A stretch of DNA of 64,000 nt from Bacteroidota bacterium. GTDB taxonomy: Bacteria; Bacteroidota; Bacteroidia; Chitinophagales; LD1. Position 1 is the stretch's first letter, and every line of letters starts with the position of its first letter. The translations under genes were made by a program, and so were the position numbers. The notes under the pieces were generated by a model, which saw only the letters and a program-made list of their open reading frames with translations, was not told the origin of the DNA and searched no databases. The stretch is from contig CANJLD010000009.1 of the NCBI GenBank assembly GCA_947475165.1, positions 87,978 to 151,977 of the forward strand. The letters run 5' to 3'. Shown here in pieces: positions 53,888-61,530 of this stretch.

Positions 53888-53956
53888 ACTTCCTCCCCAT
53901 CAACTCAATAGCCTTTTCTAAAGTTTGAATCGTGAGTGTTGAAGCCATCTTCGCAA
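53888..53956 (-). pseudogene. Possible 3' remnant of a lost gene
   Basis: On the minus strand an in-frame stretch reads IAK then MASTLTIQTLEKAIELMGRK and TAA. It has a convincing protein-like composition (amphipathic helix, Lys-rich end) and is followed by a strong terminator, but the frame closes upstream (TAA) just where array B begins. It may be the C-terminal stub of a gene replaced by the array, or a real 20-residue peptide starting at the ATG (53948-53950). I cannot name the parent family. Confidence 0.35.
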
Positions 53957-53998
53957 TCAGGTGTTTTTATAATAAGATTAAAAGAACCTTGTATTAGA

Positions 53999-54250
53999 AT
54001 CGATGTTTCCTGCAGAGGAATTTATGAATCTTGTAAAGGAATCTATGCATCTTGCAAAGGAATTGTTGTGTATTAAAGGTGAATTGTTGTTCCCTTTAAA
54101 GGAATTGCCGGTTCTTAAAATGGTTTCTTTTAATCTTAAGCAGGAATCTTTGTTTCTTAAAAGGGATTCTTCTAATTCTGTAAGGGAATTGTAAAAAACT
54201 GCAAGGGAATCTTCGAATATTAAAGGGGAATCCTGAATTCTCTTTTAAGA
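53999..54250 (+). repeat. Array B: 12 semi-variable direct repeats of exactly 21 bp
   Basis: Units begin at 53999 and every 21 bases to 54230. Each starts ATC or ATT (twice TTC) and most end in AAAGGA, AAGGGA or GCAGGA; the middle ~10 bases vary. Examples: ATCTTTGTTTCTTAAAAGGGA trimmed by one base is typical, as is ATTTATGAATCTTGTAAAGG. One or two degenerate units may precede (from 53957 or 53978). A plus-strand frame runs through units 1-9 as heptads but is closed by TAA in unit 10 while the repeats go on, so protein coding does not explain the array. The gene at 54381 begins 130 bp downstream. Confidence 0.85.
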
Positions 54251-54380
54251 ATCAACCAATAACAACAGTTTTTTCTTGTAACACTTAGATATTTTTTTGT
54301 TTTCAACTCTGTTTTGTTGTAGAACGAAACCACTATTGGCATAAGCCGTATTATTTGATACTAAACTTAAAACAGGCAGC

Positions 54381-55025
54381 ATGAAAACAGAACAAACAAC
54401 AGCACCGGTGTTTATTTTATTTTTGGTAAAACTGGGGCTTAAAGACCAATCGGTAGCCAATCAAATAGTTAAAGGGCGCAGAGTTTTGAGTATGATGAAG
54501 GATAATGACCGGTTTCCCCATCCATCGCCATCGCTGGCGGAATTTACTGCGCTTACCGACCAACTGGAAGAAGCTGAAGCGGCTATGGACAGAAGCAGAC
54601 TTAAAACCGAAAAGCGCAATGCCGCACTGAAACTGTTTACAGGTGCATTCAAGAATTTGCAGGCATATGTAGAGGCCGTTGCTAACGGCAACCAGAGTAT
54701 AGTTTTAAGCAGCGGCTTTGAGCTGCGTAACCATAATACCCGCTCGCTTATTTTACCTGCACCGGTTGGGGTAAAGGCATATAGAAACGGTTTTAGCGGA
54801 CAGGTAGGGTTGAAATGGAGCCCGGTAAAAGGTAAAAAAGTGTATAGTATTGAAATGGCAGATAGCCTTGTTTCGGGTAATTGGGTGCCTGCAGGTTATT
54901 CTACAAAAGCAAAATTTACGGTAACCGGTCTTACACCGGGTCAGCTTTATTATTTCAGGGTAAGAGTTATTAATCCTGCGGGTTTAAGTGACTGGAGTGA
55001 GGTAGCCAGCGGCAGGTGTGAGTAA
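54381..55025 (+). CDS. Helical-domain plus fibronectin type III protein, 214 aa
   Basis: Residues 1-110 are mostly helical (LTDQLEEAEAAMDRSRLKTE, AFKNLQAYVEAVANGNQSIV) ending at SSGFELRNHNTRS. Residues ~120-214 form one fibronectin type III domain (VGLKWSPVKGKKVYSIEMAD, LTPGQLYYFRVRVINPAGLSDWSEV). No clear signal peptide, which is odd for FnIII. The helical part resembles that of the frameshifted gene at 36883-37280 (compare LVxAVANGNQSIVLSSGFEL with IVLAENKTNPKVLGEWGFVV). Both genes have a 21-bp-period array upstream. Function unknown. Protein family common in the phylum. Confidence 0.75.
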   Translation: MKTEQTTAPVFILFLVKLGLKDQSVANQIVKGRRVLSMMKDNDRFPHPSPSLAEFTALTDQLEEAEAAMDRSRLKTEKRNAALKLFTGAFKNLQAYVEAVANGNQSIVLSSGFELRNHNTRSLILPAPVGVKAYRNGFSGQVGLKWSPVKGKKVYSIEMADSLVSGNWVPAGYSTKAKFTVTGLTPGQLYYFRVRVINPAGLSDWSEVASGRCE

Positions 55026-55082
55026 GCTGCAAAAACAAAAACCTGAAAGGGTTTTGCAGCCAAAAAGTAAGTTACCCTTTAC

Positions 55083-55182
55083 TTACTTCATTTTTCGTTT
55101 CCATAAAATAAACCTGAATTTAATACTGTCATACATCAGCCCCAGTGCCAGCGTTACCGCTGCAAAAATTAAAACCTCGCCA
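55083..55182 (-). CDS. Possible small membrane peptide or remnant downstream of the esterase
   Basis: Minus-strand frame reading DDGEVLIFAAVTLALGLMYD then SIKFRFILWKRKMK and TAA, overlapping the esterase stop in another frame. It has the look of one membrane helix plus a basic tail, but no normal start codon precedes the helix, so it may be a remnant, use a rare start, or be chance. Confidence 0.25.
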
Positions 55183-56731
55183 TCATCACCCGCTTAGAGC
55201 CAACTTTGTTTCTATCTAAAACTATAGATAGAAGATAATTGCCCACCGGTAGTCCGTTTACATCAACCACCGTGTTCAACATGCCACCGGTAGTATAAAA
55301 CGGCTGCGTGTAAACCTTGCGGCCTATAACATCGGTCAGTTCAATAACACCATTCTTGTTTTTATAGGCACTTAAATCGGCCCTTACATTTAACAGCGAA
55401 GAAGCGGGCTGCGGATAAACAGAAAAAGCAAATACCTCGGGCTGGCTTATAGCAGTAGAAACCAGTTGAGTGCTGTCGTACACTATATGCAAATCGGCCG
55501 AGAGGCAATTACCTTCGCTCACTGTTGCCGCCACATATTTTAAAGTAGAATCGCCCGTAACGGTAAGGGCGCTGCCGGTGCCGCTGTTCTGGCAGGGTAT
55601 GGTGCACCACTGCACAGAAGGGTTGCCCAAATCGTTGGTTACCACGGCAGTTAAAGTTGTAGCCACCGGTGCATTGGGTAAATACAAAAGCGTATCACCG
55701 GGGGTAATATCTACATTAAGCGGACAGCAAAACTCCTTATTATCGACCACTGCTTTCATGCGCAAGGCCATCCGGTAAACCACGCTGTAAAAATATTCAA
55801 TGCCCATGCTCTCTGATGGATGGTCGCGCCCTTCCATAGTATACAGGTAACTGCAAATATCTCTGGCGCGCGCTACCGAATCAACTAAATAACTTCCCTC
55901 CATATCGAAAGTGCCCAAAGTAAGTCCTGCAAAACCGCCTTTCTTGTAGGGCACTACCTGGTCGGCATCGCCATGGGCGCAAATAACCGGCACATCACCC
56001 GCTTCAATCCAGTTGGCGTTAATAAGCGCACCGGCAACGTTAAATGTTGCAGCAGCATGCCAACTATAGTTAGGGTAAAATCCCGAACTGCTGTAAAATC
56101 CACCGAGTGCATTGAGTGGTGTAAGAGAACCACCTCCCATTTCTGCCATCTCGCTATCCTTATCGCAGTAAGCAGTCATTAAAGAAGTTATGGCACCCGA
56201 AGAAGCACCACCAATTAAAATTTTGCTGGTGTCAATGCGGTAGTGGTTTCCTAACTCCGAGAAATCAGCTTTTAAATATTGCACCGCTCCGCGCATATCC
56301 TGCATGGGGCGGAAAAAAATGCGCATCTGCTGCGTAGGAAAAGCTCCGAAAATTTCGGTCACCATCTGTGTGATATCGTCATAAATCCGGTAATCAATAG
56401 AAACGGTCACGTAACCGCTTTTTGCAAGATGCTCGCATACCAGTTTTACATACCAGTCATCGCGGCTGCCGGTAATGAACGCACCGCCAAAGGCGAAAAT
56501 CGCCACCGGTCTGCTGCTAAGCGTATCGCCATAGGGTTGGTAAATATCCATGTAGAGCTGTTGCGTATCGCCATTAGCTCTCACCCCTCTGCCAAACTGA
56601 ACGGTTTCCATTGTTATAGAATCGAAGACAGGCGAAACGTAGCGGCAGTCCGCGCATTGCTGGCTGTAACCGGTTGAAGAAAAAGATAGAAGAGAAAAAA
56701 CAACTGTAGAGAAAAGTAAAATTCGTTTCAT
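55169..56731 (-). CDS. Secreted alpha/beta-hydrolase (carboxylesterase-like) with T9SS type A tail, 520 aa
   Basis: Signal peptide MKRILLFSTVVFSLLSFSST. Hydrolase core (about 60-330): oxyanion FAFGGAFITGS (HGG-like), YVTVSIDYR, nucleophile elbow GGASSGA, an acid in CAHGDADQVVP and a His in GRDHPSES. After an Ig-like linker domain (about 340-430) comes a type A sorting domain (YPQPASSLLNVRADLSAY to SKRVMMARF). It should be exported by T9SS and act on extracellular esters; substrate unknown. ATG start, monocistronic. Confidence 0.88.
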   Translation of the reverse strand: MKRILLFSTVVFSLLSFSSTGYSQQCADCRYVSPVFDSITMETVQFGRGVRANGDTQQLYMDIYQPYGDTLSSRPVAIFAFGGAFITGSRDDWYVKLVCEHLAKSGYVTVSIDYRIYDDITQMVTEIFGAFPTQQMRIFFRPMQDMRGAVQYLKADFSELGNHYRIDTSKILIGGASSGAITSLMTAYCDKDSEMAEMGGGSLTPLNALGGFYSSSGFYPNYSWHAAATFNVAGALINANWIEAGDVPVICAHGDADQVVPYKKGGFAGLTLGTFDMEGSYLVDSVARARDICSYLYTMEGRDHPSESMGIEYFYSVVYRMALRMKAVVDNKEFCCPLNVDITPGDTLLYLPNAPVATTLTAVVTNDLGNPSVQWCTIPCQNSGTGSALTVTGDSTLKYVAATVSEGNCLSADLHIVYDSTQLVSTAISQPEVFAFSVYPQPASSLLNVRADLSAYKNKNGVIELTDVIGRKVYTQPFYTTGGMLNTVVDVNGLPVGNYLLSIVLDRNKVGSKRVMMARF

Positions 56732-56842
56732 GTTCCGGGGATTGAAATGAAAAAATGAATTCTAAAAATGCAGACTGAAAGTAAGAAGATTTTGAAATTG
56801 GCAAATTCGGAGAATAAACAGCTGTCTTAAAAGACACCAATT

Positions 56843-57625
56843 TCACAAATCATCCTTTTGTGTATTGATATCCTTAAAAAGAATCATTTCTCTAATTCTG
56901 GATGATGCACCATTGTAAAATCCGGTTTCGTCAGCAAAGTTTTTTGGATTTCGGAATGTACCAAGGATTAAATCAAATAAAGGAAGGTCAGAATAATTAT
57001 AAGCATGTACTCCTTTTGCATGGTGGAGTGAATGAGATTCGGGCCGCTGAAAAATATATCCCATCCACTGTGGTGTTTTAATATTAGCATGTTGTATAAC
57101 CGCAAGAGATGTTGCTCCATAAATGGCATAAACAGTTGCCTGTACCGTAAATCCGCCTATTAAAAACAGTGCAAGACTGGTTAAGAAAGTGAAGCCAATC
57201 ATATCTAAAGGACTAAAAAAGAAAGCGCCATAAGTGTCTACTCTTTCTGCACTATGATGCATTTGATGAAAACTTCTCCATAGCAAGTTGCTATTATGCA
57301 TAGCGCGGTGCCATATATAAACACCAAACTCATAAATTAACAACCCCGCTAAAGCTCCCCAATAATTGCCAAGGTAGGTCATATTAAAAATTTGATAATT
57401 CGCCAGATAGCCGTTCCAAATAAGCGGCAGGTAAGAAGACACAAAAAAGTATAGCACAAATGAAGTAATACCTTTTAATTTCCAGTAGCTGATTTTAGGA
57501 AGTGCCCTTCCGGGAAATAACTCCTCGGCAATCATCAACAATAAGAATATACTGATAACTATGATTGATACCGGATCGGTTACAATTTGCCAGGGAGTTG
57601 GAAGTTGGTATAGTTCGTTAAGCAT
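56843..57625 (-). CDS. Sterol desaturase / fatty acid hydroxylase family membrane protein, 260 aa
   Basis: A di-iron membrane oxygenase. The His boxes are HRAMH, HQMHH and HSLHHAKGVH, with a further His in IQHANIKTP, among four to five hydrophobic helices. Likely hydroxylates or desaturates a lipid. I chose ATG 57625 (MLNELYQLPTPW); the open frame to 57706 would run through a terminator hairpin. Monocistronic after the YceI terminator. Confidence 0.88.
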   Translation of the reverse strand: MLNELYQLPTPWQIVTDPVSIIVISIFLLLMIAEELFPGRALPKISYWKLKGITSFVLYFFVSSYLPLIWNGYLANYQIFNMTYLGNYWGALAGLLIYEFGVYIWHRAMHNSNLLWRSFHQMHHSAERVDTYGAFFFSPLDMIGFTFLTSLALFLIGGFTVQATVYAIYGATSLAVIQHANIKTPQWMGYIFQRPESHSLHHAKGVHAYNYSDLPLFDLILGTFRNPKNFADETGFYNGASSRIREMILFKDINTQKDDL

Positions 57626-57654
57626 AGCGGTAAAGGTGATGAATTTACATAAAT

Positions 57655-57686
57655 AAAAAAGGGCAACTCTACCCCTAGAGTTGCCC
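57655..57686 (-). terminator. Minus-strand terminator after the YceI gene
   Basis: GGGCAACTCTA / TAGAGTTGCCC, an 11-bp perfect stem with a 4-base loop; on the minus strand a T6 run follows. It separates the YceI gene from the desaturase gene and argues against the longer desaturase start. Confidence 0.9.
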
Positions 57687-57705
57687 ACACACCCATAAAA
57701 ACCCA

Positions 57706-58332
57706 CTATTCTTTGCCTGTTAGCTCTATGCTTAGTTCTATGTCGTTTGAAATCACCATATCTTTCATTGGCATATCAAATTTAACATCATATTTTTTTC
57801 TGTCGAACTTCAATTGTCCGCTTGCTTTCAAAGTTCCATCAGTTTCGCTTATCACAATATTGTTCAAAGTTTCCTCGTTCGATTTTCCGCGAATGGTCAA
57901 CGTTCCGGTAGCCGAATTTCCATTTACTGCCTTTACAACAAACGAAGCGGTAGGAAAGTTCGCTACATCAAAAAAATCTGCCGAAGACAAGTGACCAATC
58001 AATTTTTCTTTAGTTGATTTTTCGTTGTAGTTGGTATCTAAAGGTGCAATAGTGCCTAAATCAAAGGTAAAGTTACCGCTAACCAACTGTCCGCCTTTAA
58101 CAGTAACACTTCCTTCCTTAAACGAGACTTTGCCTACGTGTTCTTTAACGCCAAGCATTACCCCCTTCCAAAGCACAAAACTGCTGTTGTCGGTATTTAC
58201 GGCATAACTAGCTTCTGCTGCTGTAGAATCTGCCGTAACCGTGGTTGTTTCTTCTTTTGGCTTGTTATTGCACGAGGCAAAAAGGGCAAGTGCACAGATA
58301 AGCGCAGGAAAAAGAGTTTTTAAATTTTTCAT
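57706..58332 (-). CDS. YceI family lipoprotein, 208 aa
   Basis: Type II signal peptide MKNLKTLFPALICALALFAS with lipobox FASC. After a Thr-rich linker comes the YceI lipocalin-like beta-barrel: YAVNTDNSSFVLWKGVMLG (VDxxxSxVxW pattern), GNFTFDLGTI, HLSSADFFDVANFPTASFV and GQLKFDRKKYDV. The family binds isoprenoid-type lipids in the periplasm. I chose ATG 58332; the frame opens at 58383 but the signal peptide starts here. Strong terminator follows. Confidence 0.9.
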   Translation of the reverse strand: MKNLKTLFPALICALALFASCNNKPKEETTTVTADSTAAEASYAVNTDNSSFVLWKGVMLGVKEHVGKVSFKEGSVTVKGGQLVSGNFTFDLGTIAPLDTNYNEKSTKEKLIGHLSSADFFDVANFPTASFVVKAVNGNSATGTLTIRGKSNEETLNNIVISETDGTLKASGQLKFDRKKYDVKFDMPMKDMVISNDIELSIELTGKE

Positions 58333-58487
58333 CGTTTGTTTAGTTACTGGTGTAAATATATATGTTGAAACAACTATTGGCAAGCCCTTTATGTTTTTTT
58401 AAGAAGTGGTTGTTGCGGGCGAATAAGATAAATGCCTGCTTTTACTCTCCGTTTTCCTATTTCCTGATTTTCGAATTACTTCGCCAC

Positions 58488-60476
58488 ATGAACTTTGAAA
58501 GGAAGAACCTGACCAACGAAGAACTCATCCGCCTCTATCAGCTTATTCTTAAACCAAGAGTAATTGAAGAGCGGATGCTGAAACTGCTTCGCCAAGGAAG
58601 AGTAAGCAAATGGTTTAGCGGCATTGGGCAAGAAGCAATTTCGGTAGGTGTAACCGCTGCGCTGGATGAAGATGAATACGTTTGTCCGCTACACCGCAAC
58701 CTGGGTGTGTTCACCACGCGCAATTGCAGTCTGCAACAACTATTCGAGCAGTTTCAGGGAAAACAAAATGGATTTTCTCAAGGCCGTGAGAGAAGTTTTC
58801 ACTTCGGCACAAACGAACATCATATTGTAGGAATGATTTCGCACCTCGGTCCCCAACTTTGCGTGGGCGATGGAATTGCACTGGCAAGTAAACTGAAGAA
58901 AGAAAAAAAAATAACCGTTGCCTTCACCGGTGATGGCGGAACAAGCGAAGGCGATTTTCATGAAGCCTGCAACATTGCTGCCGTATGGGACTTGCCGATA
59001 ATTATCCTGATTGAAAACAACGGTTACGGACTCTCCACACCGACCAACGAACAGTTCCGCTGCAAGTATTTAGCCGACCGCGCCATAGGTTACGGCATGA
59101 AAGGCATGACCATTGACGGTAATAATATTCTGGAAGTTTATCACACCATAAAAGAGCTTGCGGAGCAAATGCGCGAAAAGCCTTTTCCTGTTTTGTTGGA
59201 GTGCATGACCTTTAGAATGCGCGGACACGAAGAAGCTAGTGGTGTAAAATATGTGCCGAAAGAACTGATTGAAGAATGGGGCAAGAAAGACCCGGTAATG
59301 AATTACGAAAACTGGTTGATAGAAGAGGGCATCATTTCGCCCGACTATCCCGAAATACTGAAACAGGATTACGATAAAGAAGTTCGTGCAGCTTTTGACT
59401 TAGCCGATAAGCAGCCTGAAGTAGAACATACAATCGAAAAAGAAGAGAATGAGATATACGCGCCCTCGGCTGTTCAAATTCAAAATTCAAAATCTAAAAT
59501 TCGAAATGTTAAGCGTTTTGTTGATGCCGTAAGCGATGGTCTTCGCCAATCCATGGAAAAATATCCTGACTTAGTAATCATGGGTCAGGATGTGGCCGAA
59601 TACGGAGGCGTGTTTAAAATAACCGATGGCTTTGTAGAAAAATTCGGAAAAGACAGAGTGCGCAATACTCCGATTTGCGAGAGCGGTGTTTTAAGTGCCG
59701 CACTGGGCATGAGTATAAAAGGAATGAAGACAGTAGTTGAAATGCAGTTTGCCGATTTTGTTTCTACCGGGTTCAACCCAATAGTAAACAACCTTGCAAA
59801 GAGCTACTGGCGTTGGGGACAAAATGCCGATGTGGTGGTGCGTATGCCCACCGGTGCCGGTGTTGGTGCAGGGCCTTTTCACTCGCAAAGCAACGAAGCC
59901 TGGTTCTTTCATGTGCCGGGTTTAAAAATTGTTTACCCGAGTTCATGCTACGATGCTAAAGGTTTACTCTGTGCAGCTATAGAAGACCCAAACCCCGTAA
60001 TGTATTTTGAACACAAAGCCCTTTACCGCAGCATAGAAGGCGAAGTGCCGGATGATTATTACACGCATGAAATTGGCAAAGCAAATCTGGTAAGTGATGG
60101 AGATGATGTTTCGATTATTACTTACGGAGCGGGAGTGCATTGGGCATTAGAAGAAATCAGAAATCAGAAATCAGAAATCAGAATTAATGCGGATGTGCTT
60201 GACCTTCGAACGCTATTACCTTTTGATAAAGAAGCCATAGAAAAGACGGTGAAGAAAACCGGTAAGGTTTTAATTCTGCATGAAGACACTTTAGTTGGCG
60301 GAATTGGTGCGGAGATTTCAGCCTGGATTACCGAAAACTTCTTTGCACATTTAGATGCACCGGTTATGCGTGTAGCATCGCTGGATACTCCGGTGCCTTT
60401 TGCGCTTTCTTTGGAAAATAATTTTCTGGCAAAAGATCGACTGAAGGATAAACTGAATGAGCTGCTCTCGTATTAA
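58488..60476 (+). CDS. Fused alpha-beta E1 component of a 2-oxoacid dehydrogenase complex, 662 aa
   Basis: Thiamine diphosphate-dependent E1, acting on branched-chain 2-oxoacids or pyruvate. The alpha part (1-~320) has the TPP motif GDGGTSEGDFHEACNIAAVW and ...NNGYGLSTPT; the beta part (~345-662) has MGQDVAEYGGVFKITDGF, the ETVVEMQFADF region, RMPTGAGVGAGPFHSQSNEAW and SDGDDVSIITYGAG. The fusion joint (about 328-343, YAPSAVQIQNSKSKIRNVKR) and a second site (EIRNQKSEIRIN) coincide with DNA micro-repeats. I chose ATG 58488; the frame is open from 58362. No E2 or E3 is next to it. Confidence 0.92.
   Translation: MNFERKNLTNEELIRLYQLILKPRVIEERMLKLLRQGRVSKWFSGIGQEAISVGVTAALDEDEYVCPLHRNLGVFTTRNCSLQQLFEQFQGKQNGFSQGRERSFHFGTNEHHIVGMISHLGPQLCVGDGIALASKLKKEKKITVAFTGDGGTSEGDFHEACNIAAVWDLPIIILIENNGYGLSTPTNEQFRCKYLADRAIGYGMKGMTIDGNNILEVYHTIKELAEQMREKPFPVLLECMTFRMRGHEEASGVKYVPKELIEEWGKKDPVMNYENWLIEEGIISPDYPEILKQDYDKEVRAAFDLADKQPEVEHTIEKEENEIYAPSAVQIQNSKSKIRNVKRFVDAVSDGLRQSMEKYPDLVIMGQDVAEYGGVFKITDGFVEKFGKDRVRNTPICESGVLSAALGMSIKGMKTVVEMQFADFVSTGFNPIVNNLAKSYWRWGQNADVVVRMPTGAGVGAGPFHSQSNEAWFFHVPGLKIVYPSSCYDAKGLLCAAIEDPNPVMYFEHKALYRSIEGEVPDDYYTHEIGKANLVSDGDDVSIITYGAGVHWALEEIRNQKSEIRINADVLDLRTLLPFDKEAIEKTVKKTGKVLILHEDTLVGGIGAEISAWITENFFAHLDAPVMRVASLDTPVPFALSLENNFLAKDRLKDKLNELLSY
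59473..59507 (+). repeat. Micro-repeat CAAATTCAAAATTC inside the E1 gene
   Basis: Bases reading TTCAAATTCAAAATTCAAAA then TCTAAAATTCGAAAT are a low-complexity repeat of the word family seen between genes at 31285-31312. It encodes QIQNSKSKIRN at the joint between the alpha and beta halves. Confidence 0.65.
60153..60185 (+). repeat. Micro-repeat (GAAATCA)n inside the E1 gene
   Basis: Four and a half copies of the 7-mer GAAATCA encode EIRNQKSEIRIN within the beta half, before the conserved ADVLDLRTLLPFD. The frame stays open. Confidence 0.75.
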
Positions 60477-60543
60477 GGCTGTTGATAGATTAGGATTAAA
60501 GGCATAAAAAATTTACTTTCGGCTAAACCAAAACTCAAAAATT

Positions 60544-61062
60544 ATGGAAAATTTACCCGGTATTCCACAACCGAATATGCTCTTGGCAGCGGCCACTGCG
60601 CTTATTCCTCTTTTATTAGGATTTATTTGGTATAACCCGAAAGTATTCGGCTCTGTCTGGATGAAAGAAGCCGGAGTTACCATGGAGGATGGCAAAAAAA
60701 TGAATATGCCTTTGGTATTTGGACTAACTTATGTTTTTAGTTTTTTCATTGCTATGTTTCTCCACTTCTGGACCATTCATCAATTTGCCTTTTTCTCTTT
60801 GCTGGAACCGGCAAGAAATTATACCGACCCTGCCGGCTTTAAAGACGCAATTGCTTCTGCCGCTGTGCTCTCAGAGCATAAATTCCGTTCATGGTCACAT
60901 GGTATGGTACATGGCATCCTTTTCAGCATATTGTTTATTCTGCCTATAACTAGTATTAATGCTTTGTTTGAGCGTAAAAGCTGGAAATATATTCTTATAA
61001 ACTGGGGCTACTGGTTAGTTTGTGTAACTATAATGGGTATGATTATTTGTCAGTTTGCGTAA
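60544..61062 (+). CDS. DUF1761 family membrane protein, 172 aa
   Basis: Four to five hydrophobic helices. It carries the DUF1761 pattern: GFIWYNPKVFGSVWMKEAG near the N-terminus and RSWSHGMVHGILFSILFILP later, with a short C-terminal helix. Function unknown. ATG start; a terminator 20 bp on lies inside the next, convergent gene. Confidence 0.8.
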   Translation: MENLPGIPQPNMLLAAATALIPLLLGFIWYNPKVFGSVWMKEAGVTMEDGKKMNMPLVFGLTYVFSFFIAMFLHFWTIHQFAFFSLLEPARNYTDPAGFKDAIASAAVLSEHKFRSWSHGMVHGILFSILFILPITSINALFERKSWKYILINWGYWLVCVTIMGMIICQFA

Positions 61063-61071
61063 AAAATAATT

Positions 61072-61446
61072 TCATGAAATTCGAAAACGCTCTGCTTTAA
61101 ACAGCAGGGCGTTTTTATTTTGCCACACCACAAGGGCCGCTAAAGGCAGAATAACAATTACCAAAAAGCAGATGGTGTTGAATTTATCAAACTCTAACAA
61201 CTGCGTTGCGAAACAATGTGTATGGTAAGCTAGCGGGTAAATAGTGCCGATAAAATAAAGCAACAACCTGAACCTTACTTCACGCAAAAAGGTAAACAAG
61301 CAAAGCGAATAACTGATAAGGTGAACGATGTGTGACCAAACCGGTTCGGAAAGTGTGGGATGTAATAATTCAATTACGTGAACGGTTATGGCTATAACAA
61401 GAAATACCGAAATTAAAATGCGGATGATGAGGCGGGCAGTTTTCAT
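61072..61446 (-). CDS. Small polytopic membrane protein of unknown function, 124 aa
   Basis: About four hydrophobic segments; conserved-looking His and Trp residues (ITVHVIELLHPTLSEPVWSH, YPLAYHTHCFATQLLEF). I do not recognise the family. Its last ~12 codons overlap a hairpin with a T tract that appears to end transcription of the convergent DUF1761 gene, so the two genes are packed tail to tail. Confidence 0.6.
   Translation of the reverse strand: MKTARLIIRILISVFLVIAITVHVIELLHPTLSEPVWSHIVHLISYSLCLFTFLREVRFRLLLYFIGTIYPLAYHTHCFATQLLEFDKFNTICFLVIVILPLAALVVWQNKNALLFKAERFRIS
61083..61120 (+). terminator. Terminator for DUF1761 gene embedded in the opposite gene's coding end
   Basis: GAAAACGCTCTGCT / AGCAGGGCGTTTTT stem (one mismatch) with a short loop and T tract, 20 bp after the DUF1761 stop and within the 3' end of the minus-strand gene at 61072-61446. 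Confidence 0.75.
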
Positions 61447-61530
61447 ACAATGAAAATAATTGAATTCTGATTTTACTCATCATAACTTGCACTGTTGAAT
61501 TATTGAATCATTTTTGTTGTGAATTTAAAG

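Noticed and set aside
54003..54194. A 63-codon frame of heptads in array B (possible coiled-coil protein)
   Set aside because: A TAA closes it in unit 10 while the 21-bp repeats continue for three more units, and 21 bp keeps frames open by chance; the periodicity is better explained at the DNA or RNA level.
36571..54250. Arrays A and B as CRISPR arrays
   Set aside because: Units are 21 bp without separate spacers of 30 or more bases, and no cas gene is in the window.
54245..54460. Minus-strand 71-codon frame with an apparent hydrophobic stretch
   Set aside because: It overlaps the start of the FnIII gene and lacks a clear start context; most likely a shadow.
60153..60185. The GAAATCA tract as a sign of a broken gene
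   Set aside because: The reading frame is kept and conserved E1 sequence resumes at once after it.
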